Part shown: positions 42,063 to 53,514 of the stretch, piece by piece
Layout: each line of letters starts with the position of its first letter
How positions within the stretch are numbered: the first letter of the stretch is position 1
DNA from: Pontibacter sp. FD36
GTDB lineage: Bacteria > Bacteroidota > Bacteroidia > Cytophagales > Hymenobacteraceae
NCBI RefSeq assembly: GCF_015686655.1
Contig: NZ_JADPMP010000013.1
Span: forward strand, 153,454 to 217,453
Direction: 5' to 3'
Length of the DNA: 64,000 nucleotides
Notes under the pieces: model-generated
Databases searched by the model: none
What the model saw: only the letters and a program-made list of their open reading frames with translations
Told to the model about the DNA's origin: nothing
Made by a program: the position numbers and the translations under genes

Positions 42063-43400
42063 TTACAGCGACTCTTCTACCATGTCTTCGTAGTAGTCCA
42101 GGCCCAGGTGCGTGATCAGGTCTTCGCCCATGATGTGGCGCAGGGTATTCTGCAGCTTGATCAGTTGCTTGAAGATGTCATGCTCCGGACGCAGGCCTTC
42201 CGCTGTCTGCGGCGACTTGTAGTAGAACGACAGCCACTCCTGTATGCCACTCATACCTGAGCGCTGTGCCAGGTCGGTGAACAGGGCAAGGTCAAGCACG
42301 ATCGGTGCAGCCAGAATTGAGTCGCGGCACAGGAAGTTGATCTTGATCTGCATCTTGTAACCCAGCCAGCCAAAGATGTCGATGTTGTCCCAGCTCTCTT
42401 TGTTGTCGCCGTGAGGAGGGTAATAGTTGATGCGTACCTTGTGGTAAAGATCACCGTACAGCTCCGGGTTGTCCTCCGGGTGCAGAATGTCTTCCAGCAC
42501 GCCCAGTTTCGACACTTCCTTTGTCTTGAAGTTATCCGGATCGTCCAGTACAAGACCGTCGCGGTTACCCAGGATGTTAGAAGAGAACCAGCCGTTGATG
42601 CCCAGCGCTCTGGCCTGCAGACCTGGCGCTACGATGGTTTTCATCAGCGTCTGACCTGTCTTGAAGTCTTTGCCGGAAATGGCTACTCCTTTTTCTTTTG
42701 CCAGCTCAAGAAGCGCCGGAATGTCTACTGTCAGGTTAGGGGCACCGTTTGCATAAGGCACACCCATTTTAATCGCCGCGTAAGCGTAGATCATGCTTGG
42801 CGCAATGCGCGGGTCGTTGTTGCGCAGGCCTTCCTCAAAAGCAGCTACTGTTTCGTGCACGTCGCTTATTTCAGTGTATACCTCCGTAGAGCCACACCAC
42901 ACGATCACCAGGCGGTCGCAGCCGTTTTCCTCTTTGAAGGTACGCATGTCGTCCATCAGCGCCTCGGCCAGTTCGTATTTGGTAGCAGCCTCTTTTACGT
43001 TGGTGCCATCCAGGTTTTTAGCATAAGCTTTATCAAACACAGCTTTCATCGGCTTAATGGCCTCCAGCTCCGGCTTGATCGAGTGCAGCAGCATCGGCTC
43101 CAGCACTTTCGCGTTTACGGCCGCCTCAAACACGTTGTCTTCATACACGTCCCAGCCACCAAAAACGATGTCGTTCAGGTTTGCCAGTGGCACAAAGTCC
43201 TTGATCAGTGGGTTGCGGTTGTCTGTACGCTTACCCAGGCGGATGTTGCCCATCTGAGAAAGTGAACCTACAGGCTGCGAGAAACCTTTTCTGATCGCCT
43301 CTACTCCTGCAATAAATGTGGTGGCAACTGCTCCCAGTCCCGGAAGCAGGATACCCAAGCGCCCTTCGGCTGGTTTTACTTGATATTCCATCTTATTCAC
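42063..43400 (-). CDS. ino1: myo-Inositol-1-phosphate synthase
   Basis: 445 residues. INO1-type NAD-dependent synthase converting glucose 6-phosphate to inositol phosphate. Signatures are the N-terminal GRLGILLPGLGAVATT, PYANGAPNLTVDIP, KDFKTGQTLMKT, SSNILGNRDG and the active-site stretch KINFLCRDSILAAPIVLDLA. It begins 30 bp after the reductase gene and ends 9 bp before pgpA. It supplies the inositol head group for the operon's phosphatidylinositol branch. Confidence 0.93.
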   Translation of the reverse strand: MNKMEYQVKPAEGRLGILLPGLGAVATTFIAGVEAIRKGFSQPVGSLSQMGNIRLGKRTDNRNPLIKDFVPLANLNDIVFGGWDVYEDNVFEAAVNAKVLEPMLLHSIKPELEAIKPMKAVFDKAYAKNLDGTNVKEAATKYELAEALMDDMRTFKEENGCDRLVIVWCGSTEVYTEISDVHETVAAFEEGLRNNDPRIAPSMIYAYAAIKMGVPYANGAPNLTVDIPALLELAKEKGVAISGKDFKTGQTLMKTIVAPGLQARALGINGWFSSNILGNRDGLVLDDPDNFKTKEVSKLGVLEDILHPEDNPELYGDLYHKVRINYYPPHGDNKESWDNIDIFGWLGYKMQIKINFLCRDSILAAPIVLDLALFTDLAQRSGMSGIQEWLSFYYKSPQTAEGLRPEHDIFKQLIKLQNTLRHIMGEDLITHLGLDYYEDMVEESL

Positions 43401-43430
43401 TTAAAGTCTAAAACTGTTTTAAATCAATAC

Positions 43431-44419
43431 TTATAGCCAATTGTTTTCTTTATACCATTTTAATGTGTGTGCCAGCCCTTTCTCCAGGTCGTACTCCGGC
43501 ACGAACCCCAGGTCCTGCCGGATCCGGTCGATGCTGCAGTTCCAGTTCTCGGCGGCCAGCTCGTTGAGCTTCTCTTTGTTCAGGGCCGGCATTTTGCTGC
43601 TGGTCGAGTAGGCTGCCTCCAGTAGCCGGGCCATCACATTCACCACCCCCATCGGCACGTGAAAGCGTATGGCCTTCCTGCCCAGAATGCGCTTGGTAAT
43701 AGTAGCCAGGGCGTAACGGTCGTAGCTGTTGCCATCAGACACATTGTAGCAGGCATGGTGTATTTCTGCGCCCAGCGCCTGCATCACCGCCCTTGCCAGG
43801 TCTTTTACATACACAAAGCTCAGCCACTGCGGCTTGTTGCTGATGTAGGGCTCCAGTCCCAGGTTCAGGGTCTTGAGAACGATGAAAATATCTTTCTCCC
43901 GTGGACCATACACCGCCGTCGGACGCAGCACGACCAAGGGCAGATCCTTTAGCTCCGCCAGGTACTGTTCGGCCAGGAGCTTGCTTTTGCCGTAGGCCGT
44001 TACCGGCTGTGCCTTGCTCTGCTCATGTATAGGCGTTGTGTCGCTGTATACCACCGGGCCCAGCGCCGCCAGACTGCTGATGAAGACAAACTTCTTCAGT
44101 GGTATATCGGCCTCCGTAGCTGCCAAAGCCAGCTTTTGGGTATAGCCAGCGTTTACGTTGTTATACTCCTGCTCGCTTTTGGCCTTGGTGATGCCCGCCG
44201 CATGGATGATGTAGTGGTACTGCTTCTCTTCCAGCTCCTTTACCAGTGCTGCGGAGTCGTTAAAGTGAAGGGAAGTGTAGTGGATGTCAAAAGCCTGCAA
44301 GTGCGCTACCTCGCTGGAAGGGCGTACGGCGGCGTATACCTCCAGCCCTGCCTGCACGGCAGCCTCCACCAGGTGGTGCCCCACAAAGCCGCTTGCTCCC
44401 GTAATCAGTACACGCTCCT

Positions 44420-44423
<4 letters not shown>
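43431..44423 (-). CDS. NAD-dependent epimerase/dehydratase-type reductase (probable ceramide reductase CerR)
   Basis: 330 residues, extended SDR. The Rossmann motif GASGFVG is at 9-15 and the catalytic Tyr144-xxx-Lys148 in AYGKSK. Its start overlaps the acyltransferase stop by 4 bp (ATGA). In Caulobacter a protein of this class reduces the 3-keto group of the sphingoid lipid, working with SPT and a GNAT-type ceramide synthase. The same trio occurs here in order, which supports the assignment; the sequence alone would fit other extended SDRs. Confidence 0.8.
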
Positions 44424-46760
<2,337 letters not shown>

Positions 46761-46972
46761 CTACAACACGTTAATTGTTATCTGTATTTATTTAACTGGC
46801 ATGAACACCAGCACGTTTTCAGCCGGCTTAAAACTGCGTGTTGCAATTTACACAGTTCTCTTGGTTCATAAATTATAGAACTACTTATACCTACTAATAC
46901 TACTATTTATTGTCAATAATTCCTTAAATTTTATGGATTATTTTTGGAAATTGCTTTAATCAGACTGAAAAT
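46761..46972 (-). promoter_or_regulatory. Probable promoter region of the sphingolipid operon
   Basis: 212 bp, strongly A+T-rich, between tetR and spt. On the minus strand a TTGACA near 46914 and TATA-like sequence follow, but a clean TTG-N19-TAnnTTTG promoter is not present. No copy of the palindrome found upstream of tetR is visible here. Confidence 0.35.
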
Positions 46973-47563
46973 TTAGGTTTTCAATCCGCGCATTAAAATA
47001 TTATTGATGATATCCATCCTGCCTTCCAGCGCGGCAAAGTTATTTTCGACTAGCAAGCCTACTTCAAGTCCCCGAAAGGCGCAAACCATGGCAAATGCGA
47101 TCGCATCTATATCATGTGCCGCATACTGGGCAAACTCTTTCCGCTCAAGGCCAAACCGGAGGATATTCCGAACCAAACTTATTTCTCTCAGTTCGTATCG
47201 CCTGTGCAGATCCCTAAGGCGCGGAATATTGGCTTCTATGTCCCCTTTTATTACAGTGTAAAGGTTCGCTTTCTTTTTGAGGATGTTGAACCGGGTAAGA
47301 CACAGAGTCCTCAGTTTGTCTTCAGCCGTCTGGGCTTTGTTCACCTCCTCCTGCAGCGTCCGGAAAACCTCGTCCATCTCGCGTGTGAGGACCGCATCAA
47401 AGATATCGTCCTTGCTTTTATAGTAATAATAAAGTGTACTCTTTCCTTTTCCGGCGGCTTTGGCTATGTCCTCCATAGTGGTCTTGGCCCAGCCAAAGTG
47501 CCTGAACAGTTTTTGGGCTTCGTCCAGAATCTCCTTTCTTACAAGCTCATCCTTCTCGTTCAT
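46973..47563 (-). CDS. TetR family transcriptional regulator
   Basis: 196 residues. HTH at about 10-55: ILDEAQKLFRHFGWAKTTMEDIAKAAGKGKSTLYYYYKSK. The helical C-terminal domain presumably binds a lipid or acyl ligand. It stands directly upstream of the spt operon on the same strand, so it is a candidate regulator of sphingolipid synthesis. A palindrome immediately upstream of its start suggests autoregulation. Confidence 0.9.
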   Translation of the reverse strand: MNEKDELVRKEILDEAQKLFRHFGWAKTTMEDIAKAAGKGKSTLYYYYKSKDDIFDAVLTREMDEVFRTLQEEVNKAQTAEDKLRTLCLTRFNILKKKANLYTVIKGDIEANIPRLRDLHRRYELREISLVRNILRFGLERKEFAQYAAHDIDAIAFAMVCAFRGLEVGLLVENNFAALEGRMDIINNILMRGLKT

Positions 47564-47568
47564 ACACG

Positions 47569-47596
47569 TTAGACCAAAATCGTTTTTCGGTCCAAA
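47569..47596. promoter_or_regulatory. Candidate TetR operator
   Basis: Imperfect palindrome beginning TTAGACCAAAA, with centre TCG, and ending TTTTTCGGTCCAAA. The GACC/GGTC outer arms and A-tract/T-tract inner arms are symmetrical. It starts 5 bp before the regulator's ATG, where binding would block its promoter. Confidence 0.45.
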
Positions 47597-47693
47597 GGTA
47601 AAAGAAAGTTAAACATTAATCTAATTTTCCCAGACCATTTTTTTTACGTCTGTCACTAAACGACTTCTCTATAACTACCCCTTGAAAGCAAAT

Positions 47694-47721
47694 GACCGCT
47701 CCAGGTATAACTGGAGCGGTC
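47694..47721 (-). terminator. Hairpin downstream of the DUF983 gene
   Basis: Perfect 11-bp stem GACCGCTCCAG/CTGGAGCGGTC with loop GTATAA. A T-run is missing on both sides, so it is a weak terminator at best. The stem-loop junction includes CAGGTATAA, close to the repeated 9-mer. Confidence 0.55.
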
Positions 47722-47863
47722 TGATCAAACTAAACCTACTATATGCAGGCTACAAAGCCCATTCTCAGAGCCAGTGCGGCGTATAGTCTCGTTTCAGCCA
47801 GACAAGTTCTTTGTCCGGCGTATTTTCATCCTCGGTTCTACGATGGTGCTCCATGCTCCCGGA

Positions 47864-48268
47864 TCAGTGTGTGTGCAATTTTTTAGGGATCTGGGTGCTG
47901 GGCCCCTCATACCTGATAAAGATATGGATCCAAAGCGATCGGGACAGTCGGAAGATAATCGGCAGCAAACCCACTACGGTTATTCCGACCAGGGCCATCA
48001 TCATGGGGATAGTTACCTCCACTCCTGCCTGGTACATCACAAAAAGAAACACCAGAAAAATAGCCACGTTGAATGCGAAGCTCACATACATGGCCCCATA
48101 GTAATAGCCCGGCTCCGGCTCAAAAACCTGACCGCAGCAGGGGCAGTTCGCGTGCATGTCTGCAAACCTGGGGCTATACAGGGTTCCTTCCGGAAACATG
48201 TTCCCCTCCCGGCAGCGCGGGCATTTTGCGGTAGCGACACTGTATAAAAATGACTTTTTCTCGCTCAT
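47864..48268 (-). CDS. DUF983 family zinc-ribbon membrane protein
   Basis: 134 residues. Two CxxC pairs form a zinc ribbon (CPRCREGNMF and CPCCGQVFEPEPGYYYGAMYVS), followed by two membrane helices. The GYYYGAMY stretch is typical of DUF983, a Bacteroidota and proteobacterial family of unknown function sometimes near cytochrome oxidase genes. It is monocistronic and divergent from the AraC gene. Confidence 0.88.
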   Translation of the reverse strand: MSEKKSFLYSVATAKCPRCREGNMFPEGTLYSPRFADMHANCPCCGQVFEPEPGYYYGAMYVSFAFNVAIFLVFLFVMYQAGVEVTIPMMMALVGITVVGLLPIIFRLSRSLWIHIFIRYEGPSTQIPKKLHTH

Positions 48269-48414
48269 GACGTTCTGTATCCTAATAACTAAGCAAATTT
48301 AGCTCTTTAGTATGCTGTTGAATCGGCACAAAAACGACGAAATGCTGTACTTTTATGCTGAACACTCAGCACTCAATCAAAGGATTCATCTGAGGGCATA
48401 GAACAAAAACTGCC

Positions 48415-49293
48415 ATGGCAAAAGAACATCTTCCCATTTACCAGATACAGGATTTTGAAGCCCAGTCCCGCAAAGACAGGTACTTCTACATCAGTTCTTT
48501 TTCCGCCCACCTGCAGGAGCACCTGTTCATCCGCAAACCTCACAAACACGACTTTTACATTATCCTGTTTATCACGCAGGGCCAGGGCACTCATACCATC
48601 GACTTCAAGACCTATGACGTGCAGCCCGGCAACGTGTTCTTCCTGACACCCGGACAGGTGCACAGTTGGGAGCTCTCGAGTGATGCCGATGGCCTGATCA
48701 TCTTCTTTTCGCAGGAGTTTTATGCAAAGGAGTACCCGCACAGAATGCCGTTCGAGTTTCCGTTTTTCAATGCCTTGCTCTACAATCCGGTGCTCCGGAT
48801 CAGCCAGGCGCATGAAAATACCCTGATGCCCATTCTGCAACTGCTGCAGCAGGAATACAGGCAGAACGGGTTGATGCGAGATGTAGCCCTTAGCAGGTAC
48901 CTGGACATACTGCTGATCGAGCTGACCCGTATTTTCAGACCGGGTGAGGCTGTGAAAGGGACTTTTGCGAAAGACCTTGCCCTGCTGCAGCAGCTGGAGC
49001 GACTCATCGACCTGCACTACAAGGAGCAACAGCCTGTGTCTTTTTATGCAGAACACCTGCATGTGACGCCCAAGCACCTGAACGACGTCTGCCGCAATGC
49101 CCTGAACAAAACTACCAAAGAGCTGATACAGGACAGAACATTGCTGGAGGCGCAGCGGCTCTTGGTACATGCTGACCTCACGAGTTCTCAAATCGCTGCG
49201 GAGCTCGGTTATTTTGACAATACCTATTTCTTCCGCTTTTTCAAAAAGCACATAGGCTGCACCCCGGAGCAATTCAGGGCTTCGAACAAGTAA
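48415..49293 (+). CDS. AraC family transcriptional regulator
   Basis: 292 residues. An N-terminal cupin (FIRKPHKHDFYIILFITQGQ, DVQPGNVFFLTPGQVHSWE) senses a small molecule, and two C-terminal helix-turn-helix motifs (about 195-292) include VTPKHLNDVCRNALNKTTKEL and LGYFDNTYFFRFFKKHIGCTP. The convergent pirin gene ends 10 bp away. The pirin gene has its own promoter side, so a regulatory link is possible but not shown. Confidence 0.92.
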   Translation: MAKEHLPIYQIQDFEAQSRKDRYFYISSFSAHLQEHLFIRKPHKHDFYIILFITQGQGTHTIDFKTYDVQPGNVFFLTPGQVHSWELSSDADGLIIFFSQEFYAKEYPHRMPFEFPFFNALLYNPVLRISQAHENTLMPILQLLQQEYRQNGLMRDVALSRYLDILLIELTRIFRPGEAVKGTFAKDLALLQQLERLIDLHYKEQQPVSFYAEHLHVTPKHLNDVCRNALNKTTKELIQDRTLLEAQRLLVHADLTSSQIAAELGYFDNTYFFRFFKKHIGCTPEQFRASNK

Positions 49294-49303
49294 GGACTAT
49301 ACC

Positions 49304-50218
49304 TTAAGACAGCGCCTGCGGCGAGGGTCCACCGGCAGGTTTGGAACGATCGGCAGGAAGCGGTACGTACTCCAGGTTGTCAGTGGGAGGCAGCAGGATG
49401 CGTCCTTCTTTCCAGTCTGCTTTTGCCTGCTCTATCCGCTCCTTGCGCGAGGACACAAAATTCCACCAGATATAGCGTTCGCCCACTGGCTCTCCGCCAA
49501 GCAGCATCAAAGTAGTAGGCTCCTTGGCCACGATCATAGGGTCTGCCCCTTTGTTAAAGACCAGCATTTGCCCTACGGTATAAGTTTTGTGGGAGACTTC
49601 TATACTGCCTTTGGCCACATAAACGCCCCTTTCCGAGTGCTCTTTTGGCAAACCAAAGCGTGCGTCCTTTTCCAGCACGACATGCAGGTAAAACAGGGGT
49701 GAATGGGTTTTCACGCCATTGCGCAGCCCGTAAGCGTCGCCGGCAATCAGGCGCATCCACACGCCGGTTTCTGTAAAAATGGGGAGTTGTTCGGGTTTGT
49801 AGTTCTCAAACGAAGGGGCGGACTCTTCATCCTTTTCAGGCAGGGCTACCCAGGTCTGAATCATTTCGAGCTCACCCCCTGCGAGGGTAGCGGGGTCTTC
49901 GAAGCGTTCGGAGTGCGCAATGCCGCTACCTGCTGTCATCCAGTTTACCTCTCCCGGCCTGATGATCTGCTCCACACCCAGGCTGTCGCGGTGGGTCACC
50001 TGCCCGCCAAACAAATAGCTGACAGTGGAAAGGCCTATGTGCGGATGTGGCAGCACATCCATGTCGTGACTGATGGACGGCTGCAGGTCTACAGGTCCGG
50101 CATGGTCCATGAAGATAAAGGGGCCGACCATGCGGCGCAGCCGAAATGGCAGAATACGCCGCACGTCCATTCCGGGAGCGAGCGAGGCTTTGCGTGCTTC
50201 AATGACAAGATCCAGCAT
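49304..50218 (-). CDS. Pirin family protein
   Basis: 304 residues, two cupin barrels. The metal-binding histidines lie in DVLPHPHIGLSTVSYLF and in MTAGSGIAHSE, with Glu in the second strand. Bacterial pirins act as quercetin 2,3-dioxygenase-like enzymes or redox/metabolic regulators. The C-terminal cupin has the usual GGEPVGERYIWWNFVSS pattern. The gene is followed by the convergent araC stop. Confidence 0.92.
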   Translation of the reverse strand: MLDLVIEARKASLAPGMDVRRILPFRLRRMVGPFIFMDHAGPVDLQPSISHDMDVLPHPHIGLSTVSYLFGGQVTHRDSLGVEQIIRPGEVNWMTAGSGIAHSERFEDPATLAGGELEMIQTWVALPEKDEESAPSFENYKPEQLPIFTETGVWMRLIAGDAYGLRNGVKTHSPLFYLHVVLEKDARFGLPKEHSERGVYVAKGSIEVSHKTYTVGQMLVFNKGADPMIVAKEPTTLMLLGGEPVGERYIWWNFVSSRKERIEQAKADWKEGRILLPPTDNLEYVPLPADRSKPAGGPSPQALS

Positions 50219-50236
50219 TTGTGTGTATTTAATGTA

Positions 50237-50395
50237 ATCCTATACCTGGTATGAAACGCTCGCCTCTGCACGATGGCCCTGCACAGGCCGCGGCCATACC
50301 TCATTACTGAGGTATACGCTGAAAGTTGTGCCCACGCCCACTTCCTTTTTTACTTCTATCCTACCTTCATCAGGCAAAGAAATGACGTTTCAGGT
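50237..50395 (-). pseudogene. C-terminal remnant of a histidine kinase
   Basis: On the minus strand this segment reads SLPDEGRIEVKKEVGVGTTF and then SVYLSNEVWP, the last strands of a HATPase domain (GxGTTFxVYL box). It runs on for about 18 codons to a stop near 50237. No start or catalytic core precedes it. It follows the stop of the intact three-PAS kinase (50403), in the same orientation, so it may be the tail of a former neighbouring or recombined kinase gene. Confidence 0.55.
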
Positions 50396-50420
50396 ATGGC
50401 CATCATTTCTTTGTCTGATG
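50368..50420. repeat. Inverted repeat spanning a kinase stop codon
   Basis: 18-bp arms at 50368-50385 and 50403-50420 (one G-T pair) separated by 17 bp. One arm encodes the last five codons and stop of the three-PAS kinase; the other lies in the kinase remnant. There is no T-run, so it is not a standard terminator; it may fold and stabilise the mRNA 3' end. Confidence 0.6.
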
Positions 50421-52349
50421 GAAGCGCACTATAAATCTTGAACCCACTCCTTCCTCACTTTCCACTGAAATACTGTCGCCGGAGTTGTCGAGAATGCGCT
50501 TCACCAGGTATAGTCCTATACCTGAACCCTCCACATGGTCATGTGCTCGCTTAAACAAAGAGAAAATCTTACCGATCTGACTCGGGGCCAGGCCCAGGCC
50601 GTTATCCTGTACCGAGAGTTCGTACACCCCACTTTCGGTTATGGTTGTACTGATTTTGACCATCGGATTTCGATCAGGGTTCGAATACTTGATGGCATTG
50701 GAGACCAAGTTGAATAGAATACTCCGAAGGTTTTTGCGGGAGTAGCGCAGGGTCTCAAAGTCCATACCCTTGCACTGTACAACTGCTCCAGTATGTTCGA
50801 TGTAAGGCTGCAGGCTGATCTTGATGTCTTCCAGCATATCCCGAATCTGCACGTCTTCCGGTGCCTCGTGCTCGTGCTTCAGTTTTGTCACGTCAGACAG
50901 GTCTGCGATCACGTTTTTGAGCGTGCCGAGTGCGCCATTCATGTGTTTTAACAGCACCTCATGTTTTTGTAAGTCCTCTCCCAGGTCTTCCTCCAGCGCC
51001 TGCAGCAGGCCTTCGAGGTTGGTGATCGGCGCTTTCAGGTCATGGGAGGCCGCGTACACAAAATTATCAAGCTCGTTGTTGATCTTGATCAGCTCACTAT
51101 TCTTGTGCATCAGCTCCTCGTTGCGGCGGCGTTCTGTCAGGTCCCGGGTTACTTTGGAGTAACCCAGCAGCCGCTTTTTGCCGTTGTAAATAGGCGTTAT
51201 CACCACATTCGCCCAAAAAGCTGTGCCGTCTTTGCGAATGCGCCAGCCCTCGTCTTCAAAGCGACCCACCTCTTGCGCCTTCCTGAGTTCATACTGCGGA
51301 AAGCCTTTTGAGATAGATTCCCGATCATAGAAAGTAGAAAAATGACGACCGATGATCTCTCCTGATTTGTAGCCCTTGATACGTTCGGCCCCTTCGTTCC
51401 ACCTCATCACGATCCCTTCCGGGTTAAGCATCAGAATGGCATAGTCCTTTACACCATCGATCAGCAAGCGGCTTTTTTCTTCACTCTCCCGCAGCTCTTC
51501 ATTCACTCGGAAAAGCTGTTGCTCCATCTGAAGCTTTTCAGTCAGGTCGCGGGTTATTTTCGAAAAGCCGATCAGATCTTTCTTTTCATTGAAAATAGCA
51601 GTGATTACCGTGTTTGCCCAGAAGACGGAACCGTCTTTCCTGTAGCGCCAGCCGGTGTCCTCAAATCTGCCGTGCTCTTTTGCCTGTCTGAGTTCATAAT
51701 CCGGAAACCCTTCCTCTACCTGCTCCTGGCTGTAGAACCTGGAAAAATACTTTCCGATGATCTCGTTCGCTTCATAGCCATTCATGCGGCGGGCGCCATG
51801 ATTCCAGGTAGCCACATTGCCCCCCGGGTCCAGCATGAAGATGGCATAGTCTGTCACCCCTTCTATGAGCAAACGAAAGCGTTCTTCGCTCTCCTTCAAC
51901 TCCTCAAAGGCGCGGTACAGATCATCTTCAGCCTTTTTGCGCTCCGACAGGTCGCGGGTGACCTTAGAGAAGGCAATCAGCTGCTGGTCTTTGTCATACA
52001 CAGGTGTGATGACCACATTCGCCCAAAAGACGGAACCGTCCTTTTTCACGCGCCAGCCTTCCTCTGTGTACTTGCCCTCCGCGATGGCTTTGCTCAGTTC
52101 CTCTGCCGGGTGGTTTTCGTCAATATCCTTTTTCGTGTAAAAGATCGAAAAATGCTTCCCGATGATTTCTTCAGCATCATAACCTTTTATCTGCTTCGCC
52201 CCGGTATTCCAGGTGCTGATGTAGCCTTCCGGATTGAGCAGAAAAATCGCATAGTCTGTTATGCTGTCGATCAGAATCCGGTACTGCTCCTCACCGCCGG
52301 TATCTATACCTGCTGCGGCAGCAGTAACTGGTTTTAAGTTTATGTCCAT
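50403..52349 (-). CDS. Three-PAS sensor histidine kinase
   Basis: 648 residues, no membrane segments. Three PAS/PAC units of about 130 residues (roughly 22-150, 155-285, 290-410) are strongly repeated, each with GYxxxEIIGxHFSxFY and EGWRxxKDGSxFWANVVITP. HisKA phosphoacceptor is His436 (AASHDLKAPITNLEGLL). The HATPase domain has NLVSNAIKYS, DNGLGL and GSGIGLYLVKRIL. No response regulator is adjacent. Confidence 0.92.
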   Translation of the reverse strand: MDINLKPVTAAAAGIDTGGEEQYRILIDSITDYAIFLLNPEGYISTWNTGAKQIKGYDAEEIIGKHFSIFYTKKDIDENHPAEELSKAIAEGKYTEEGWRVKKDGSVFWANVVITPVYDKDQQLIAFSKVTRDLSERKKAEDDLYRAFEELKESEERFRLLIEGVTDYAIFMLDPGGNVATWNHGARRMNGYEANEIIGKYFSRFYSQEQVEEGFPDYELRQAKEHGRFEDTGWRYRKDGSVFWANTVITAIFNEKKDLIGFSKITRDLTEKLQMEQQLFRVNEELRESEEKSRLLIDGVKDYAILMLNPEGIVMRWNEGAERIKGYKSGEIIGRHFSTFYDRESISKGFPQYELRKAQEVGRFEDEGWRIRKDGTAFWANVVITPIYNGKKRLLGYSKVTRDLTERRRNEELMHKNSELIKINNELDNFVYAASHDLKAPITNLEGLLQALEEDLGEDLQKHEVLLKHMNGALGTLKNVIADLSDVTKLKHEHEAPEDVQIRDMLEDIKISLQPYIEHTGAVVQCKGMDFETLRYSRKNLRSILFNLVSNAIKYSNPDRNPMVKISTTITESGVYELSVQDNGLGLAPSQIGKIFSLFKRAHDHVEGSGIGLYLVKRILDNSGDSISVESEEGVGSRFIVRFHQTKK

Positions 52350-52469
52350 TAAAAAAAGCTGCTTAGGTAAGGTGAGTAGGTATGGGAGTCTTCAGCCTTT
52401 TTAGGTTAAAATTGCTGGTATTCAGGCAATATATGAAAAAATATTAACTAGGTCTGGCGAAAAACCAGG

Positions 52470-53024
52470 CTATACCTCCTGCGGCTGCAGGTTACTGTTT
52501 ACCTCATCGGGCATGGCAGGCTGGTCAAGACGCCTGATGACACGGGCCGGATTACCCACTGCTACGCAGTTATCAGGTATGTCTTTTACTACGACAGATC
52601 CCGCACCAATGCGCACGTTGTTCCCTACGCGCACCTCCCCGATGATGCACACGTTGGCGCCTAGTTCCACGTTGTTACCGATAATAGGAGAACCAGTATA
52701 ACTGCCGTCCTCGCGACGTATGTTACCCAATGTAGTGGAGTGGCGGAAAAAGCAGTTTTCACCGATCACGGAGCAGCCGTTCACTACCAGAGCCTGTCCG
52801 TGGCCCAGGAAAAAATTCTTACCCACGGTGGTCCAGTGAGGCAGTTCTATACCCAACACCCATTCGACAAAGAACTTGTAAAAGGCCAGGTATGGCAACC
52901 AGATAATGCGGAAAAGGGTGTTGATAGAAGCAGGTCGGGCCAGGCGGAATAGCACCATCACGAGGCGCCCTTTAAGATTTCCTTTGTTGACGTTCCAGTC
53001 CTGGAACACATAAGACAAAAACAT
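52470..53024 (-). CDS. Hexapeptide-repeat acetyltransferase (serine acetyltransferase-like)
   Basis: 184 residues, left-handed beta-helix acyltransferase. It has the CysE-type order: an N-terminal helical part (QDWNVNKGNLKGRLVMVLFR), a catalytic histidine region FFLGHGQALVVNG, FRHSTTLGN, then hexapeptide repeats (PIIGNNVELGANVCIIGEV) and NVRIGAGSVVVKDIPDNCVAVGNPARVIR. It may acetylate serine or a sugar of a surface polymer. It is isolated, with no cysteine or polysaccharide genes nearby. Confidence 0.8.
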   Translation of the reverse strand: MFLSYVFQDWNVNKGNLKGRLVMVLFRLARPASINTLFRIIWLPYLAFYKFFVEWVLGIELPHWTTVGKNFFLGHGQALVVNGCSVIGENCFFRHSTTLGNIRREDGSYTGSPIIGNNVELGANVCIIGEVRVGNNVRIGAGSVVVKDIPDNCVAVGNPARVIRRLDQPAMPDEVNSNLQPQEV

Positions 53025-53099
53025 AGGCGAGTATTAATTTATATTCCGCATACGCTATGTTGCGGCCTGGCGTTGCAACATTCAAACCAAGCCCGTCCC

Positions 53100-53327
53100 C
53101 TACTCCGGCTTTTTCCGGATAGCCCCATACAGCACAGGGCTGAAAAAACGCAGATTTTCAAGTACACAGGCCATGCTGAAAAATTTTTCAGGATCAATCT
53201 CGGATTCCTCTGCCATGGCAGCCAGCAGCATGTCTAAGGTATAAGTGAACGTGGCGTCGAACTCTTCTTCGGTCATTTTATTTATCTCAGGGGTATCGTC
53301 CTGCTGTATAACCACAATACTAGCCAT
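53100..53327 (-). CDS. Small acidic hypothetical protein
   Basis: 75 residues, acidic and mostly helical (MTEEEFDATFTYTLDMLLAAMAEE... EIDPEKFFSMACVLENLRFFSPVLYGAIR). No signal peptide or known domain. The start is an ATG and the composition looks protein-like rather than random, so I consider it a probable gene of unknown role. Confidence 0.55.
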   Translation of the reverse strand: MASIVVIQQDDTPEINKMTEEEFDATFTYTLDMLLAAMAEESEIDPEKFFSMACVLENLRFFSPVLYGAIRKKPE

Positions 53328-53514
53328 TTAATTTCAAACCTGCCCTGTCACCCAAAACCCGACGCTGCCGTTTATCCCCGGAAAACTAAAACCAGAACAG
53401 GTATAAAACTTAGTGAAAGCCTGAGGACTAAGGCAGCTATTCCCTAACTGCAAGTCCAGATGTGCGTACCTTATTAAGGTATAATCTATTTTCCGACAAA
53501 ACAACTGATGAACT

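Larger units (their letters stand above)
47564..47863. other. Intergenic region upstream of tetR
   Basis: 300 bp holding the candidate TetR operator (47569-47596) and the DUF983 hairpin (47694-47721). Antisense open frames of DUF983 run into it, but nothing else is recognisable. Confidence 0.5.
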
